Positions 1 to 11,100 of a stretch of DNA of 33,182 bases are shown in pieces (position 1 is the first letter of the stretch; every line of letters starts with the position of its first letter). This DNA is from Chlamydiota bacterium (GTDB lineage: Bacteria; Chlamydiota; Chlamydiia; Chlamydiales; Parachlamydiaceae): contig JABDBC010000022.1 of the NCBI GenBank assembly GCA_013288825.1, positions 1-33,182 of the forward strand, written 5' to 3'. The notes below the pieces were generated by a model, which did no database searches, was not told where the DNA came from, and worked only from the letters and a program-made list of their open reading frames with translations. The translations under genes and the position numbers were made by a program.

Positions 1-1779
1 TAACTCTTCAATTGTTTCAGCACTGACTTCTACATCAGCTACCCTTAACCATGATGCATCGCCATCTGGTATCCCTCTAGGCTTAAAATAAATCGGGTAC
101 TTGGATCCTTCAGCAGGCCCAATCCACACTTTTGTATACAAAGCCGCAAAAGGGCTCGGTTCTTCAAGATTCAGCTCTGCTAGAGTTACTGCTTTCTCTG
201 GAGATCTGTCGATTTGTTGATTCCATGCTTCTTGAATCGCTTGAATTTGTTTGTCAATTGTAAGACTTCGCGCTGCCAGTGTTATTGAAGTACTAGATTC
301 CCCAGGGACATTAGCTTTGACTAAAGAGCTACCGGATGAACTTAAACAGATAGCCTCCCTTTCAGCATTTTCTTTAGCTATCCGTTGTCGGTCAGCCTCT
401 CTGGTTCGTTCTCTTTCAACTTCTTTTGCTCGTTCTCTTTCAGCTTTCTCCTTTGCTTTCCGTTCTCGTTCAGCACTTTCAACTGCTTTTGCTTTCCGTT
501 CTCCTTCAATTTCTTTAGATATTCGATCTCGTTCAGCTTCCTCTGTTACTTTGCCAATGTCCTCCTCTTTGCGTTTTTTGTCTCTGGCTTCTGCCGACAA
601 ACATCCATACTTGATCCATTCATTAATTTTCCTGGCGCTCACATGTAAGGTAGGATTCTCAAGCCATGTTGAATCCACGGCCGTCGGCGGAGTTTCTAAC
701 GGTTTTAAAACCACAGGGTAATACTCTTTTCCAGAACTCGGAGCGATATAGGCTTCTGTATATCGCGTAGTGGAAGTAGAGGCCCCTGCAAAATCTTCAT
801 CATGAATGCCCAACTGCGCGAGGGTTACTGATCCATCTGGTGAAGTCGCGATCTGCCTATTAAGAACTCTTTGAGCCCCTTTAAGTTGATCAGGCGTTGC
901 TATTGCAAGGGGGGCAAAAAGTTTACCGTAGTCTCGTCGGGCTTTTCTTTGCTTTTCTAGAAAGCGATGTAGATGGGGATCATACAGTGAAAGTGTAATT
1001 GTTCTTTTAATCATACTTGAATAATAGTGATCAGAGTCCTCTATTGATGGATCTAATAGGAAAATCCAATAAGCATCCTTTGGATATCTTACAGTTCTTT
1101 CTAGAGCTATTGTGGAAAAATACTCCACAGGCAGCTTGCTGAATCCCTCCGTTGAATATTTTTTGTCCCGGATTGGGGGAAAAAGGGCTAGAAATTCCTC
1201 TAGATCTTCTTCTGTAAGGGGTTGTTTCGTATCCCGGCACTCAATAATCATTAATGCTAAATTTATTCCGCTCTCTACAGCGTCTATTTTTGCCTCTCTA
1301 CGACTTGCTTTATATTCCTCAACACACGTCTCGCGTTCTTCGCCTGTTAATTTAAAAGCCCAGTGTTCAATGGTTGCTCTATTAGTTATTGCATCAAAGT
1401 AACTGCGACGGCAAATTTTCCTTTTGCTGCCGGGCCTATCAACAATAACTTTAAAAAGAGTAGGATCTCTGCGAGCGCTTATACATATTGATTCGTCTGG
1501 AGTTGTCAGTACTATCTCTATATCCGCTGGCCTCTGTAATTTCCTTACCTTGTTGCAATTTATATCGCCCTCGCCTCTAAAAAGTTCCCGGAACGCTGTC
1601 AAATCTTCAGGCGTGCTTTTACCTTTTCCGCTATTCCAATAGTATTGTGCAAAGAGACATAGCCTTGCTTCTTCAGGAGTTGATTCTCTCCTTTTAAATC
1701 GATTCGAGGGGTCTATTTGCGGCGAGCCGCCTCCTGCTCCACCTGTTCCTAGTAAAACCGCTGCCATATAATATTCCAT
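1..1779 (-). CDS. Hypothetical protein with duplicated ~85-aa domain and charged coiled coil (3' end outside window)
   Basis: The frame is open from the ATG at 1779 to the left edge (593 codons, no stop), with an in-frame stop upstream at 1797-1795, so the C-terminus is missing. An alternative ATG at 1767 (MAAVLLG) has GGAA at a suitable distance; the ATG at 1779 has only a weak A-rich ribosome site. Residues 1-300 are unrecognised: a Gly-rich start (GTGGAGGGS), then mixed charged sequence. Residues 303-392 and 513-593 are two copies of one domain; compare 'SPDGSVTLAQL' with 'SPEKAVTLAEL' and 'STWLENPTLHVSA' with 'ASWLRVADVEVSA'. Between them, residues ~394-476 are almost entirely E, R, K and A (repeated AERERKAKE-like units), a long charged helix or coiled coil. 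I see no signal peptide or membrane segment. It is divergent from the giant gene starting at 2123. Function unknown; a scaffold or effector-like role is only a guess. Confidence 0.85.
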   Translation of the reverse strand, partial: MEYYMAAVLLGTGGAGGGSPQIDPSNRFKRRESTPEEARLCLFAQYYWNSGKGKSTPEDLTAFRELFRGEGDINCNKVRKLQRPADIEIVLTTPDESICISARRDPTLFKVIVDRPGSKRKICRRSYFDAITNRATIEHWAFKLTGEERETCVEEYKASRREAKIDAVESGINLALMIIECRDTKQPLTEEDLEEFLALFPPIRDKKYSTEGFSKLPVEYFSTIALERTVRYPKDAYWIFLLDPSIEDSDHYYSSMIKRTITLSLYDPHLHRFLEKQRKARRDYGKLFAPLAIATPDQLKGAQRVLNRQIATSPDGSVTLAQLGIHDEDFAGASTSTTRYTEAYIAPSSGKEYYPVVLKPLETPPTAVDSTWLENPTLHVSARKINEWIKYGCLSAEARDKKRKEEDIGKVTEEAERDRISKEIEGERKAKAVESAERERKAKEKAERERAKEVERERTREADRQRIAKENAEREAICLSSSGSSLVKANVPGESSTSITLAARSLTIDKQIQAIQEAWNQQIDRSPEKAVTLAELNLEEPSPFAALYTKVWIGPAEGSKYPIYFKPRGIPDGDASWLRVADVEVSAETIEEL

Positions 1780-1801
1780 TGTTAATGATTTTTCTTAATC
1801 G

Positions 1802-1830
1802 AATATAATGTTATATTGAATTTTATGCAA
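1802..1830 (-). promoter_or_regulatory. Predicted sigma70-type promoter of the left-edge gene
   Basis: On the minus strand TTGCAT (1830-1825) and TATATT (1807-1802) are separated by exactly 17 nt. The expected start near 1795 leaves a leader of about 16 nt to the ATG at 1779 or 28 nt to the ATG at 1767, which slightly favours the inner start. Predicted from sequence only. Confidence 0.5.
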
Positions 1831-1834
1831 CAAG

Positions 1835-1861
1835 TAATAAGTAATTTATAATAAGTAATTT
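1835..1861. repeat. 13-bp direct repeat, period 14
   Basis: TAATAAGTAATTT occurs at 1835-1847 and again at 1849-1861. It is AT-rich and sits immediately upstream of the -35 box of the leftward promoter, where an UP element or regulator site would be. Role not shown. Confidence 0.6.
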
Positions 1862-1876
1862 CTGAGCATATTTAAA

Positions 1877-2045
1877 GCAAGTTGCTAGTCACCGATGGAT
1901 TAAAATGGGATCAAGAAAGGACATAAGGGACAAGGGACCTAAAGGACATAAGGGACGTAAAGGACTTTAAGGGACAACAAATGTTCTTTGTCCCTTATGT
2001 CCTTTCTTGGCCCCATTTAAAAGCACTGCATGACTAGCAACTTGC
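1877..2045. repeat. GGAC-repeat inverted repeat between divergent genes
   Basis: Left arm 1877-1933 and right arm 1988-2045 are imperfect inverted copies. The outer 15 bp (GCAAGTTGCTAGTCA, 1877-1891) match 2031-2045, and the inner 23 bp (1911-1933 against 1988-2010) match with one difference. The enclosed 54 nt hold further copies of AAAGGAC and AAGGGAC. In all, GGAC occurs seven times from 1919 to 1975 at spacings of 9, 7, 9, 9, 9 and 10, so the single GTCC-containing right arm could pair with several alternative left copies. It lies upstream of both divergent genes and is therefore not a terminator for either. A similar element follows the giant gene (12091-12210). Confidence 0.85.
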
Positions 2046-2061
2046 GTTAGTATAATAACTA

Positions 2062-2090
2062 TTGATTTTTAAAAAATTATAATTTAGAAT
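2062..2090 (+). promoter_or_regulatory. Predicted sigma70-type promoter of first giant gene
   Basis: TTGATT (2062-2067) and TAGAAT (2085-2090) are separated by 17 nt, which puts the start near 2097 and gives a leader of about 26 nt. The -35 box sits in ACTATTGA, the same eight bases found at the promoter of the paralogous gene (12622-12629). No clear Shine-Dalgarno precedes the ATG at 2123. Confidence 0.5.
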
Positions 2091-2122
2091 TATACAAAAA
2101 AACTTTTGAAATAGTTGTTATT

Positions 2123-5100
2123 ATGAGTTCATTGACTAGATGTTGTTTTCCCAGTAGTAAAGCGTCTGATCCAAATTCAACGCCTGCTATTGCAAACTCT
2201 AATAAGTGTAGAAAGACTGCGATAATTGTTGCAGTAGCTTTAATCATTATCGGAACACTCGCCCTGATTTTACTGGCTGCTCCAGTGCTAACTCCCGCTA
2301 TCCTGGCTGCAGTTTCTCTGAGCACAACAACTGTCGCCCTAATGGGATCTTTCGCGATAGCCACAGGAGGAATCACTCTTTTAACTATATTCGCTTGTAA
2401 ATGTGTTCGGAAGACTTCGAGAAAGACGCCGCCATCTAATCCAACAGTTCCACCCAACATACCACCAAACTTACCAAGTCCATCAGTTCCACTCAGTCCA
2501 CCAAGTCCATTTACTCCATTACCACCACAACCTTCCCCATCACAACGTCTATCTCTGCCCACACTGCCTGCTCAAGAGGAAGAAAAAAAGGGCCAAGCAA
2601 ATGTCCCAGATCCATTCTTTCCGTTAAACAATCCAGAAATTCCAATTCCTATCTTATCTGAATTGTTCGGTAGTGGATCCCCTAGCGATACACTAACAGG
2701 CGATCCTGTTACCGGAGTTTCAGTTGAGGAGACGGCTTCATATTTTCTGAAGCTATTGACAGAAACTGAATCAAAGGAAATGGGTCCAAGCCGACTCTTT
2801 GGCCAATTGCAGCAAGTATTAGACAATGCTAGAACAGCTCGAACTTCATCTACGCCAGCTTTTGCAGATGGGATGATTAAAAAGATTGGAGGAATGACTT
2901 GCGGGGATTCCTTATTAATTGCAGCAGGATGGGATCGAAATAGTAACACAACCATACTTCTCAATATTGAGGCTATAGCTGAAGATGCATTTGAAATAAC
3001 AATTTACAATACAGGTCCAGGAGCAGAATATCATACTCCAGCTGCTAACAGGGTTCCTGGTGGAAAACATCCACTTACTAAGAAACTTTGTTGTTCAAAA
3101 GGGGCACTTCTCACACATTCGTTTTGGGCGACTTATCACATATTGAATTTTAGCGACAAATCGTTTAGTTCAGCTCACTTTTATGAGATATTTCTAAAAA
3201 CTATCTGTTCTACAGATGACTCAGAAAAAAGTACTGGTGAACGAAAAGAAGTTGCAGCCACAGCTATAGCTTCAGACACAGCCTCATCAGCTATACCTCA
3301 ATTGACAAATTGTAGTGCGCAAGTATTTTTAGCTTTTATTCAGCATAAAAGTGGTACGGATAGATTTTATTTCTTGTTGCGTGCCTTATTAAAACATTTA
3401 GATACACTGGACAAAAATGCAGTATTCAAATTAAGTAGTACTCCTTCTGAGAGAGAGGTCAGGGTAAAACTTATCGCTATAAATCAGGTAACGGGTTGGG
3501 TTGAAAAACTTGCCCTTGAAGCTGCTGCAGCAATAAGGAATGGCGAAATCAAACCGGACAGAGGAAAGGTGATTGATGATTTCTCGAACATCGTAGGATA
3601 TAAGTGCCTCCAAGCACGTGAATTATTTATAAAGCATTATCCCCAAATGTTTATGGGAGTTGTAGAGTCTTTCAGTCGGAATTCCCATCTACCCCATTCC
3701 ATGCATATAGAATATTTAGAAGCTCAGGAGGAAAGTAGTAAGACTCGAATGTGGTCTCGACTGTTGCCTTGGTTAGAAACTCTATCTATGCGTAATGATT
3801 GGCCCCCTGCCACTGAGCTACACTTGGTTTTAAGTGAATGGCTTACCTGCCTAATGAAAAAAAGGATCGATGATGCTCCGCGAAATGACAGGATGCTATA
3901 CCGATATATGCAGGGTATTTATGAAAATATGCCCTCATCCACTGATCCATACTGGGATAATATTCCTGCAGACCGACGTGAAGAGTGTTTGATAAAAATT
4001 GCTCAATTTGCTCCTGTATTTTTGTCATGTCAAGTTGCCTGCCCAAACAATATGTTGTTTGTTCCAATGAATCAATTGTACATGCAGAAAGCCCTCCTGG
4101 TTATTCATAGGCTCATTGAAAAATTGCCAAAAGAAAAAACTTTGGGAGCAGGCGACTATGCAATTGATACTTCATCATTCAGGCCTCTGACAAATGGAGG
4201 AGTGGGATGTTTTATTGATCCGAGCGCTCAAGGGATCATTGATAGTATAGCTAATTGCGGGACTGCTAAAAAGAAGGATTTATTTCATTTTCATCCGATT
4301 ATTTTTAGCTACGAATCTTCTGCAATTAGTCCTACTATGATACCCATTACTGAAGAAAGATTTAAGGAAATTGACGGATTAGCTGATGGGCTTGAAAAGT
4401 CAACTGATCTTGAAGAAGTGCGTGTTTGGAGATTTTTAAAGAATTCTGATTCCTTTATCAAGTTGAAAGCTTCAACAAAGAACACGGATTATGAATTACT
4501 CATTATGGCCTTAGTTGATTTATCTGGAACGTGCCTACCACAAGCATATTGCAGTCTAAAGTTACAACTAAAGTGCACAGAAGTCGTTTCTAAGGTCCGT
4601 CCCAACGTGATTTCATCTACATTAGCTCCGTGTGACATTGTGGAGAATTTGTGCCTTGGTATCTCTTCGGGAGTTTCGCTTTATACTCATAACAATAGTC
4701 GAGGAAAGCCTCCTGGGACAGAATATGAGAGATATATGATGACTCTTCCATTAGTGAAGGATCCTGGAATTGCGAAACTGATTGAAATGAATCACCAAGG
4801 GGCTATTAAAACTCACAATGACGTGATGCTTAGTTTGGAAAGGCCTCCGGAGGGCTCTTGTCTAACAGCGGATGAATGGAGGGCATTGCAACACTTGTGT
4901 TGCGAAGAGGATAAAGATCAGCAAGTTGTTAAAACGATAGGACATTTTAACACTATAATTAGGAAGCTTTTTCATCCTGACTTACAGGTATTTTTTACTA
5001 CCCTCATGTTTGAAAAAGATCTCTTGAGCAATCAGTTGCGGGACTATCCAAGATTTCTAGAAAAATTAAAATCATTCGCTGCAACCGGCGCTGATACAGC

Positions 5101-8100
5101 TAGAAAAGATGGGAATTTAAAGGTTCAGTTATTCTTCTTACGCATGGAAGACTATTTCGAAAGTTATGGCTGCGATATTAAGAATAGAGCGCGCGCGGAA
5201 AGTGAAGAAAAAATAGAAAAAATGGATTTAGAGGGAACTACGGATGTTATACAAAAGCTATTCGAATTAGCTCCGGATCCAGCTATTCTATGTAAGCTTC
5301 AAGTAGGTGAACTCAGCAAGTCTGATGAAGGCCGCATCCTTAACGCAAACCTTGTTTATGTTGAATTACTAGCCGCATATGGCAGAAGAAAACATATTCC
5401 AGAGAAGCATTTGCCTAAATTATTAAGGATGTTGAGTTTCTCACGCGAAAATTTCGAGCCTTCTGATGATGAGCGAAATCCTATGCTCTTAGAAAATTAT
5501 AACAAATTTTCTTTCCTCTTTGTTCGAACATTTCAAAATATTTTAAATTCCCCAAACGGAATAGAATCCCTAAGTAAAATACTCACCGAAGCATGTAATG
5601 GGGAATTTACAAAATGGGAATTTTACTTTTTTCCTAATATAATAGGAGGGCGGCCAGAAACTACTAGTCTAAGTGTTGGTGAGTTTGATGTCCTTATTGA
5701 TCTTGAGGAGGGTTCATTCAGGCCACAAGGATATTACTACTTACAATCTCTTCCCACCGATCTTATGGAAGGTGGAAGTTTGCTCAGTGAAAGGTTTGCA
5801 CACTTATTCATAAAAGAAGGTGTTCGTAAACCAATTAGCAATGTGAAATTTGATATTTCAAATTCTATATACACATTTATTGTTAAAGAGAAAGGGATAG
5901 AGGAAGAATATTGTTATACTCGCTATGGATTTGGTAGAAGATTCTGCTTTAAGGGAAAATTGCGTGATTTTTTCCGTGAGAAAGCACCAAATTGGGATAG
6001 ATATTGGTTTAGAAACTATATTCCTCCAAAATCTGGTTGGAACATAGACCTTATGAACTATTCTAAGTTAACTCCAGAAATTCAGCACATCGTTTCGAAT
6101 TGCGATGGTTGGCAATGTCCGGGAACAACAATAATCATTTTTGAACATAGAAGTACAGGTGCGATATATATTTTTGACGGTGGCAGTATCACTTGTGCTG
6201 ACAAAATTGGAGAATTCGGAAATTTATTTCTTGCAAAGCCAAATGAATCATTTATAGAAAATTGGTATTTAGGACTTGATGCTCAAACACAATTTTGGAA
6301 AGATAAAGCGACAAATAAGCTTATTCGCATCTCTCTCCCTAAATACGACATTGATTTCACAGTCGAAGGAAGATCTTTAGTTTGCACATCTCGTCCTGGT
6401 TGGGAGCTTGCAGAGGAATTTGTTCCATCGTTATTTAGAGTTCATAGTTATCTAGTTTTGAAAAATGCACAGCGAGAACAAAGAGTTTTAGTTCCAAAAA
6501 ACCTAATAAGAACAGATGGCCATACTATTTGTTCTTTTTCTGATCCCCTTGTATTTTCTTCCCTTTCCTTACCCGATGGCCTTTCTGATGGGATGTATGA
6601 GTATCGCTTGAGTTCTGGAGAACTTGTTTCCGACGACTTGGAAGCAAAATTGCATCTAGTTCATCTTTATCTTTGCCAACGCAGTCCTGAACATTATGAA
6701 AAGGCGTTTAACATCCTCGAAGAAATCAGTCTTATTAGAAAAATGGGACCCTATTCAAAGAATGAATTCCTTCGCCTTTCCTTTGTCTTACACACCGCAC
6801 ACGCCGACAAGGATCCCAAAGCTTGCGCCTTACGTCTTAAGGCATTAGCCTTGCTTGCAGACAATTTACTGAAACATGGCACTAAAAATTGGGAAGCAAC
6901 AGAAGCCTTTAAAAATTACATCAGAGTTCATTTAAACAGTGATATCAAGATGTATTCTGCATCCTCTGTTTCGGCCCGGAAGTATGCTTTAACTTCAGAA
7001 GAACGGAGCGTGCTGAGTGTGGCAGGCTCATTCATAACTGCTTATGAACAGGTAGCTGCTGCTGTTGAAACAAAAGAAAAAAATTCTAAAATACTTCGTA
7101 GTCGACCATTTCTTGGGAATGATGTGCTGATTCATTTTCCTTCTACAAAACCAATTGCATTTCATAATTTGCGATCCATAAACCCTTTGATTATGCAATT
7201 GGCGATTTTAGGAAACGAAATTAGTCTGGGCTATGATTTTTTAAGCTATTATGCAATAGCTAAAGAAGCTGATCCACAACAAAAAAATGTATTGCGATCT
7301 CTGCTTTGTTACATTTCTCCCTCAAATGATTACTATATATTTGTTAGAATTCTCAAAGATGCACTTGATCGACCCATGCTTTATCCTTCAATTAAAGAAG
7401 TAGAAAAAATATTCCATGGCGCTTCTGGTGAATTAGGAAAAATGAAAAAACTTCAAGAAAGTTTGCCTGTTTTAAGAAAACAACACTACTCTGTTACAGA
7501 GGAAGATCCTTATGAAGCAGCTGTGGAAACAATAAATAACTTTGAAAATGAACATGCGAAGCAAATCTCAGAGTTCTTTGAGAAGTGTGTCGGACTATTG
7601 CCTGCTGAGGCCTCCACTTCAAGCACTAGTAGCTCAAGTTCTAGTACAAGCCCAATAATTCCTTCGCTTTCCCTAGCATCTTTGGCTCCTAAACCTAGAA
7701 CTGCCACGGTACATGTCCCAATACCCTCTTCAGGCTTATTTCTGAGTACTCCATCCATGTTCCCTGATTCATTCCCTTTGGGAATACCATTTCCTACGAC
7801 AGAAGCACCGAAGAGAGATTCAAAAGAAGAAAAATCTAAAATAGAAGAAAAGCTGAATGCTGATTTGGAAAAAATCGATTCTGAAACCCAAAAGGAATTA
7901 AGTAAGGCTAAAGGAAATCTCTTCCATCCGGCCATTTCAACAGAATCTGGAGGAAAAGAAGGGGAAGTCAAATCTATAGGCTTGGAGGATGTCTATAAAC
8001 GATTTGCAGACTTTGCTGCAACGACAAAATCTGTTTTAGAAAAGAGAGAGGTTGAAAAGCTTGAAAAAGATTTGCGGGGTTATATAAAACAGCCTCAAGC

Positions 8101-11100
8101 CGGTTCTAAAGATCATGTCGTTAATCTTGAGCAACTTCCTATTATCAAAACCCACTTAGAAGAGAAATTTAAAACTGTTTCTGACGCGGTACTGGACCTT
8201 GAAGATGATATTCTGGCTTCAGTAAATGATAAAGTCGACCCAAGCGATCTCTCGGTATCACTTTCTCAGCGGGGAAAAAAGCGCCGTCGATTGACGATTG
8301 ATGATTTGATCATCATGGTGCTTAATGACAAAATGAAGCCATTTACAAAGCATAATAGGGCACTTAAACCCGACGATATTATTCTTCTGAAATCTAAAAT
8401 TGAGACCTTATTAGTACTAAAAACGCATGCACAACATATCGGAAGAGTGTGGAAATGCGTAACAGAATTTGATCCTTCCAAAGGTTCCCCTGCAGGAACA
8501 ACATCTCATCTGACACCAGCCTTATTGCGCGAGTATAGTCAGAGATTACTGACTCAGCTAACTGCTAAAAGACACTTTTCAATATCTCCAATGGACAAAC
8601 AACACAAACATTACTTCAAATTTTTGGTGATTGAATATCAACGGAATATTCTACTTCATAAAGCACAGATCGATGAGTTGGAGGGGCTATTAGAACGGAA
8701 TAATAATATCCATCAGATTCCAATGGGAGCGGGAAAGACAGACGTTTTATTACTCATACTGCTTCTGAGCAGGGCAGATGGCACTAGGTTATCGATCGGA
8801 ATGGTTTCTCCCGAATTGAGAAAACTCGTGGCTCCGCGCCTGCAATCAAGTGCAGGGAAAATTTATAGACGAACAGCTCATAGAGTGAGCTGGAAAAGGG
8901 CAACGACATTTGAAGGCCTGAAAGCCATTCGTGCTCATTTGAGGGAGGTCATCAGAACCCGCGGGTTTATCCTTGTGACCGATAAAGAAATGCATCGTTT
9001 TGAGCTTGAGGCTAGGGCAAACCGGTTAAAATGCTCTAAGAGTGACAAGGAGGCAATGGAAAAGGAAGAACTATTCCGAGAAATTAAAAGCATTTTAAAG
9101 GATCTAGGGGACCTCGTTATTGATGAGATCGATTCTGAGCTGAGCAGTCATCGAGAAGTGCACAAGGCATTAGGAGAGGAAGTAGAAATCGGCAAGTCCG
9201 AAGTGGGTAGAACTTATATAGGCATTACCACAGCATTATATTATGAGTTGGCTAACCAAAAGCTTTTCTACATTGAGGGACTTACAAAAGAGCGGCATCC
9301 AAAGACTGTGCCCTATTCTCCGGAGCATGTTAAGCTCGTTGCAGATCTGCAAGAGCACTTGGCAAGTGCCGGACTCAACCATCTCGAGAATAATCCGATT
9401 TTTGCCTCATTAATAAAGGGGCGTAGAAAAGAGCTTCTTGAGTATCTGAGAGCAAAGAATACAATCGCGTTAGCAGAAGATCTCGGTAAAGATCCCGACT
9501 TTTTTGAAGCCTTATCAACCATTAGAGCTTTGATCCATACTTTTATTCCGATGGGACTAGAGAAGAGTCGAAGGCACTATTTTGGATTATTACCAAAAAA
9601 AGATGGGTCAATGAGCCTTATAGCAGGTCCTTATAACAATGATAGCCCTCAGAAGGGTTCTGAATTTGCCCATTTTCTTGAACAATTCGTTTATAGTTTA
9701 CATACCTATCACGATATAGGAGTTTCCTATGTTGATCAGAAGGGACGCACTGTTTACCTAGTTAAAGAACCTCTTGCAGCTATCTATGAACGCGCTATAA
9801 AAGAAAGAACTGGCAATCCTCGCATTGAAAGGCTTGAGGACACAAAGGCCTATAGAGAATTTGAAGAATTGTATGGAAAAGGTGCTCCAGTCAGATGTTT
9901 GATTGATCAGAGTGAAGATAATCTAAAACATGTTTCAGAGGTTATTTCTAAAAACTCCAACCTCGTCACCCATTTTGTAGGGAAGTATATTTTACCGAAG
10001 GTCAAGTCATCAAAAATAAGGATTAGTAGCAATGCTTTGACCTTGCCCGACATGTTTAGCACCGTAAAAGGCTTTTCCGGGACATTAGCCAATCAAGACA
10101 CCTTCAGCCAAAGTCTCAAAGCGATACCAAAAGATGGAATTGAAGGAAAACTCGTTAAAATCCTTTCTGAAGACTCCAAAGATGCTATTGATATCATAAG
10201 CACTAAAGAGAGTGGGGAATCAAAAATAGCAGCAGATGCACCAGAATATTCAAAACGGCTAGAAAATAAAGCCCTTCATATCCTTCGAGAGTCATTTAGA
10301 CAGCATACAGCAGGCCCAAAAACTGATATTGAGCAGTATCGGGCTATTATAGACTTAGGAAACACCTTTAAAGACGTCTCCTCTTTGCGACTTGCTGAAG
10401 AAGTATTAAAATTGAGACCTGAACTCGATGCTGTATTCTTTTTCGATGGAGATACTCCAAAAACCCTTGAGCGAAACGCAGAGAAAACAGGCTTTAAAGC
10501 AGTAGTAAAAGGTCATCCTGCACATATTAGACCAGAAAAAAGATTCACGATTTATGGGCTACTTCAATGCACTGGAACCGATATCCCTCAACAAGCAACA
10601 GCAAAGGCCTTTGTCACCTTAAGCAAGGATTCAACCACAAGAGATTTTTTTCAAGCCATTTCACGGATGCGGCTACTCGGTCTTGGTCAAATGGTATCGT
10701 TTGTTCTTACTGAAGATTTGAACTTTATGATTCAAACGAGTCTGAACAAGAGAGAAAAACCTGATTTCTTAGATATTATCTTATTCACTCTTAGGAAACA
10801 GTGTCATCAGCAAGGATCCGACAATTTGATGACAGTGCACAATAAAATGCGCCATATCATTTATAGCGAGTATAATCGGATTCTGGATGCTATCCCAGTG
10901 GCAGCCTTAGCAACCGAGGCCTATCAAAAACTCAATGAACATACTCGTACAATCATTGATCAAGCCCTTACTGAACATCATGGCAAACAAAATATCATAG
11001 TCCCAGCGCTTGAAAGTCTAACAAAACAAATGGAAGCATTGTTAATACCAGTTGATGAATGGCTTGCAGAATTTTCAAAAGGAATATCGGATCCTCGTCT

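Noticed and set aside
251-1642. Several plus-strand open frames (for example 251-721 and 1112-1402)
   Set aside because: They are antisense shadows of the uninterrupted minus-strand gene 1-1779; the Ser/Phe-rich composition is what the complement of E/R/K codons gives.
1911-1975. CRISPR-like array
   Set aside because: The GGAC units are only 7-10 bp apart with no spacers, and no cas genes are present.
1877-2045. Terminator
   Set aside because: Genes start on both sides and none ends here, and no T-run follows.
2077-2562. Minus-strand frame of 161 codons, Gly-rich
   Set aside because: It is the complement of the Pro-rich linker of the first giant gene and covers that gene's promoter and start.
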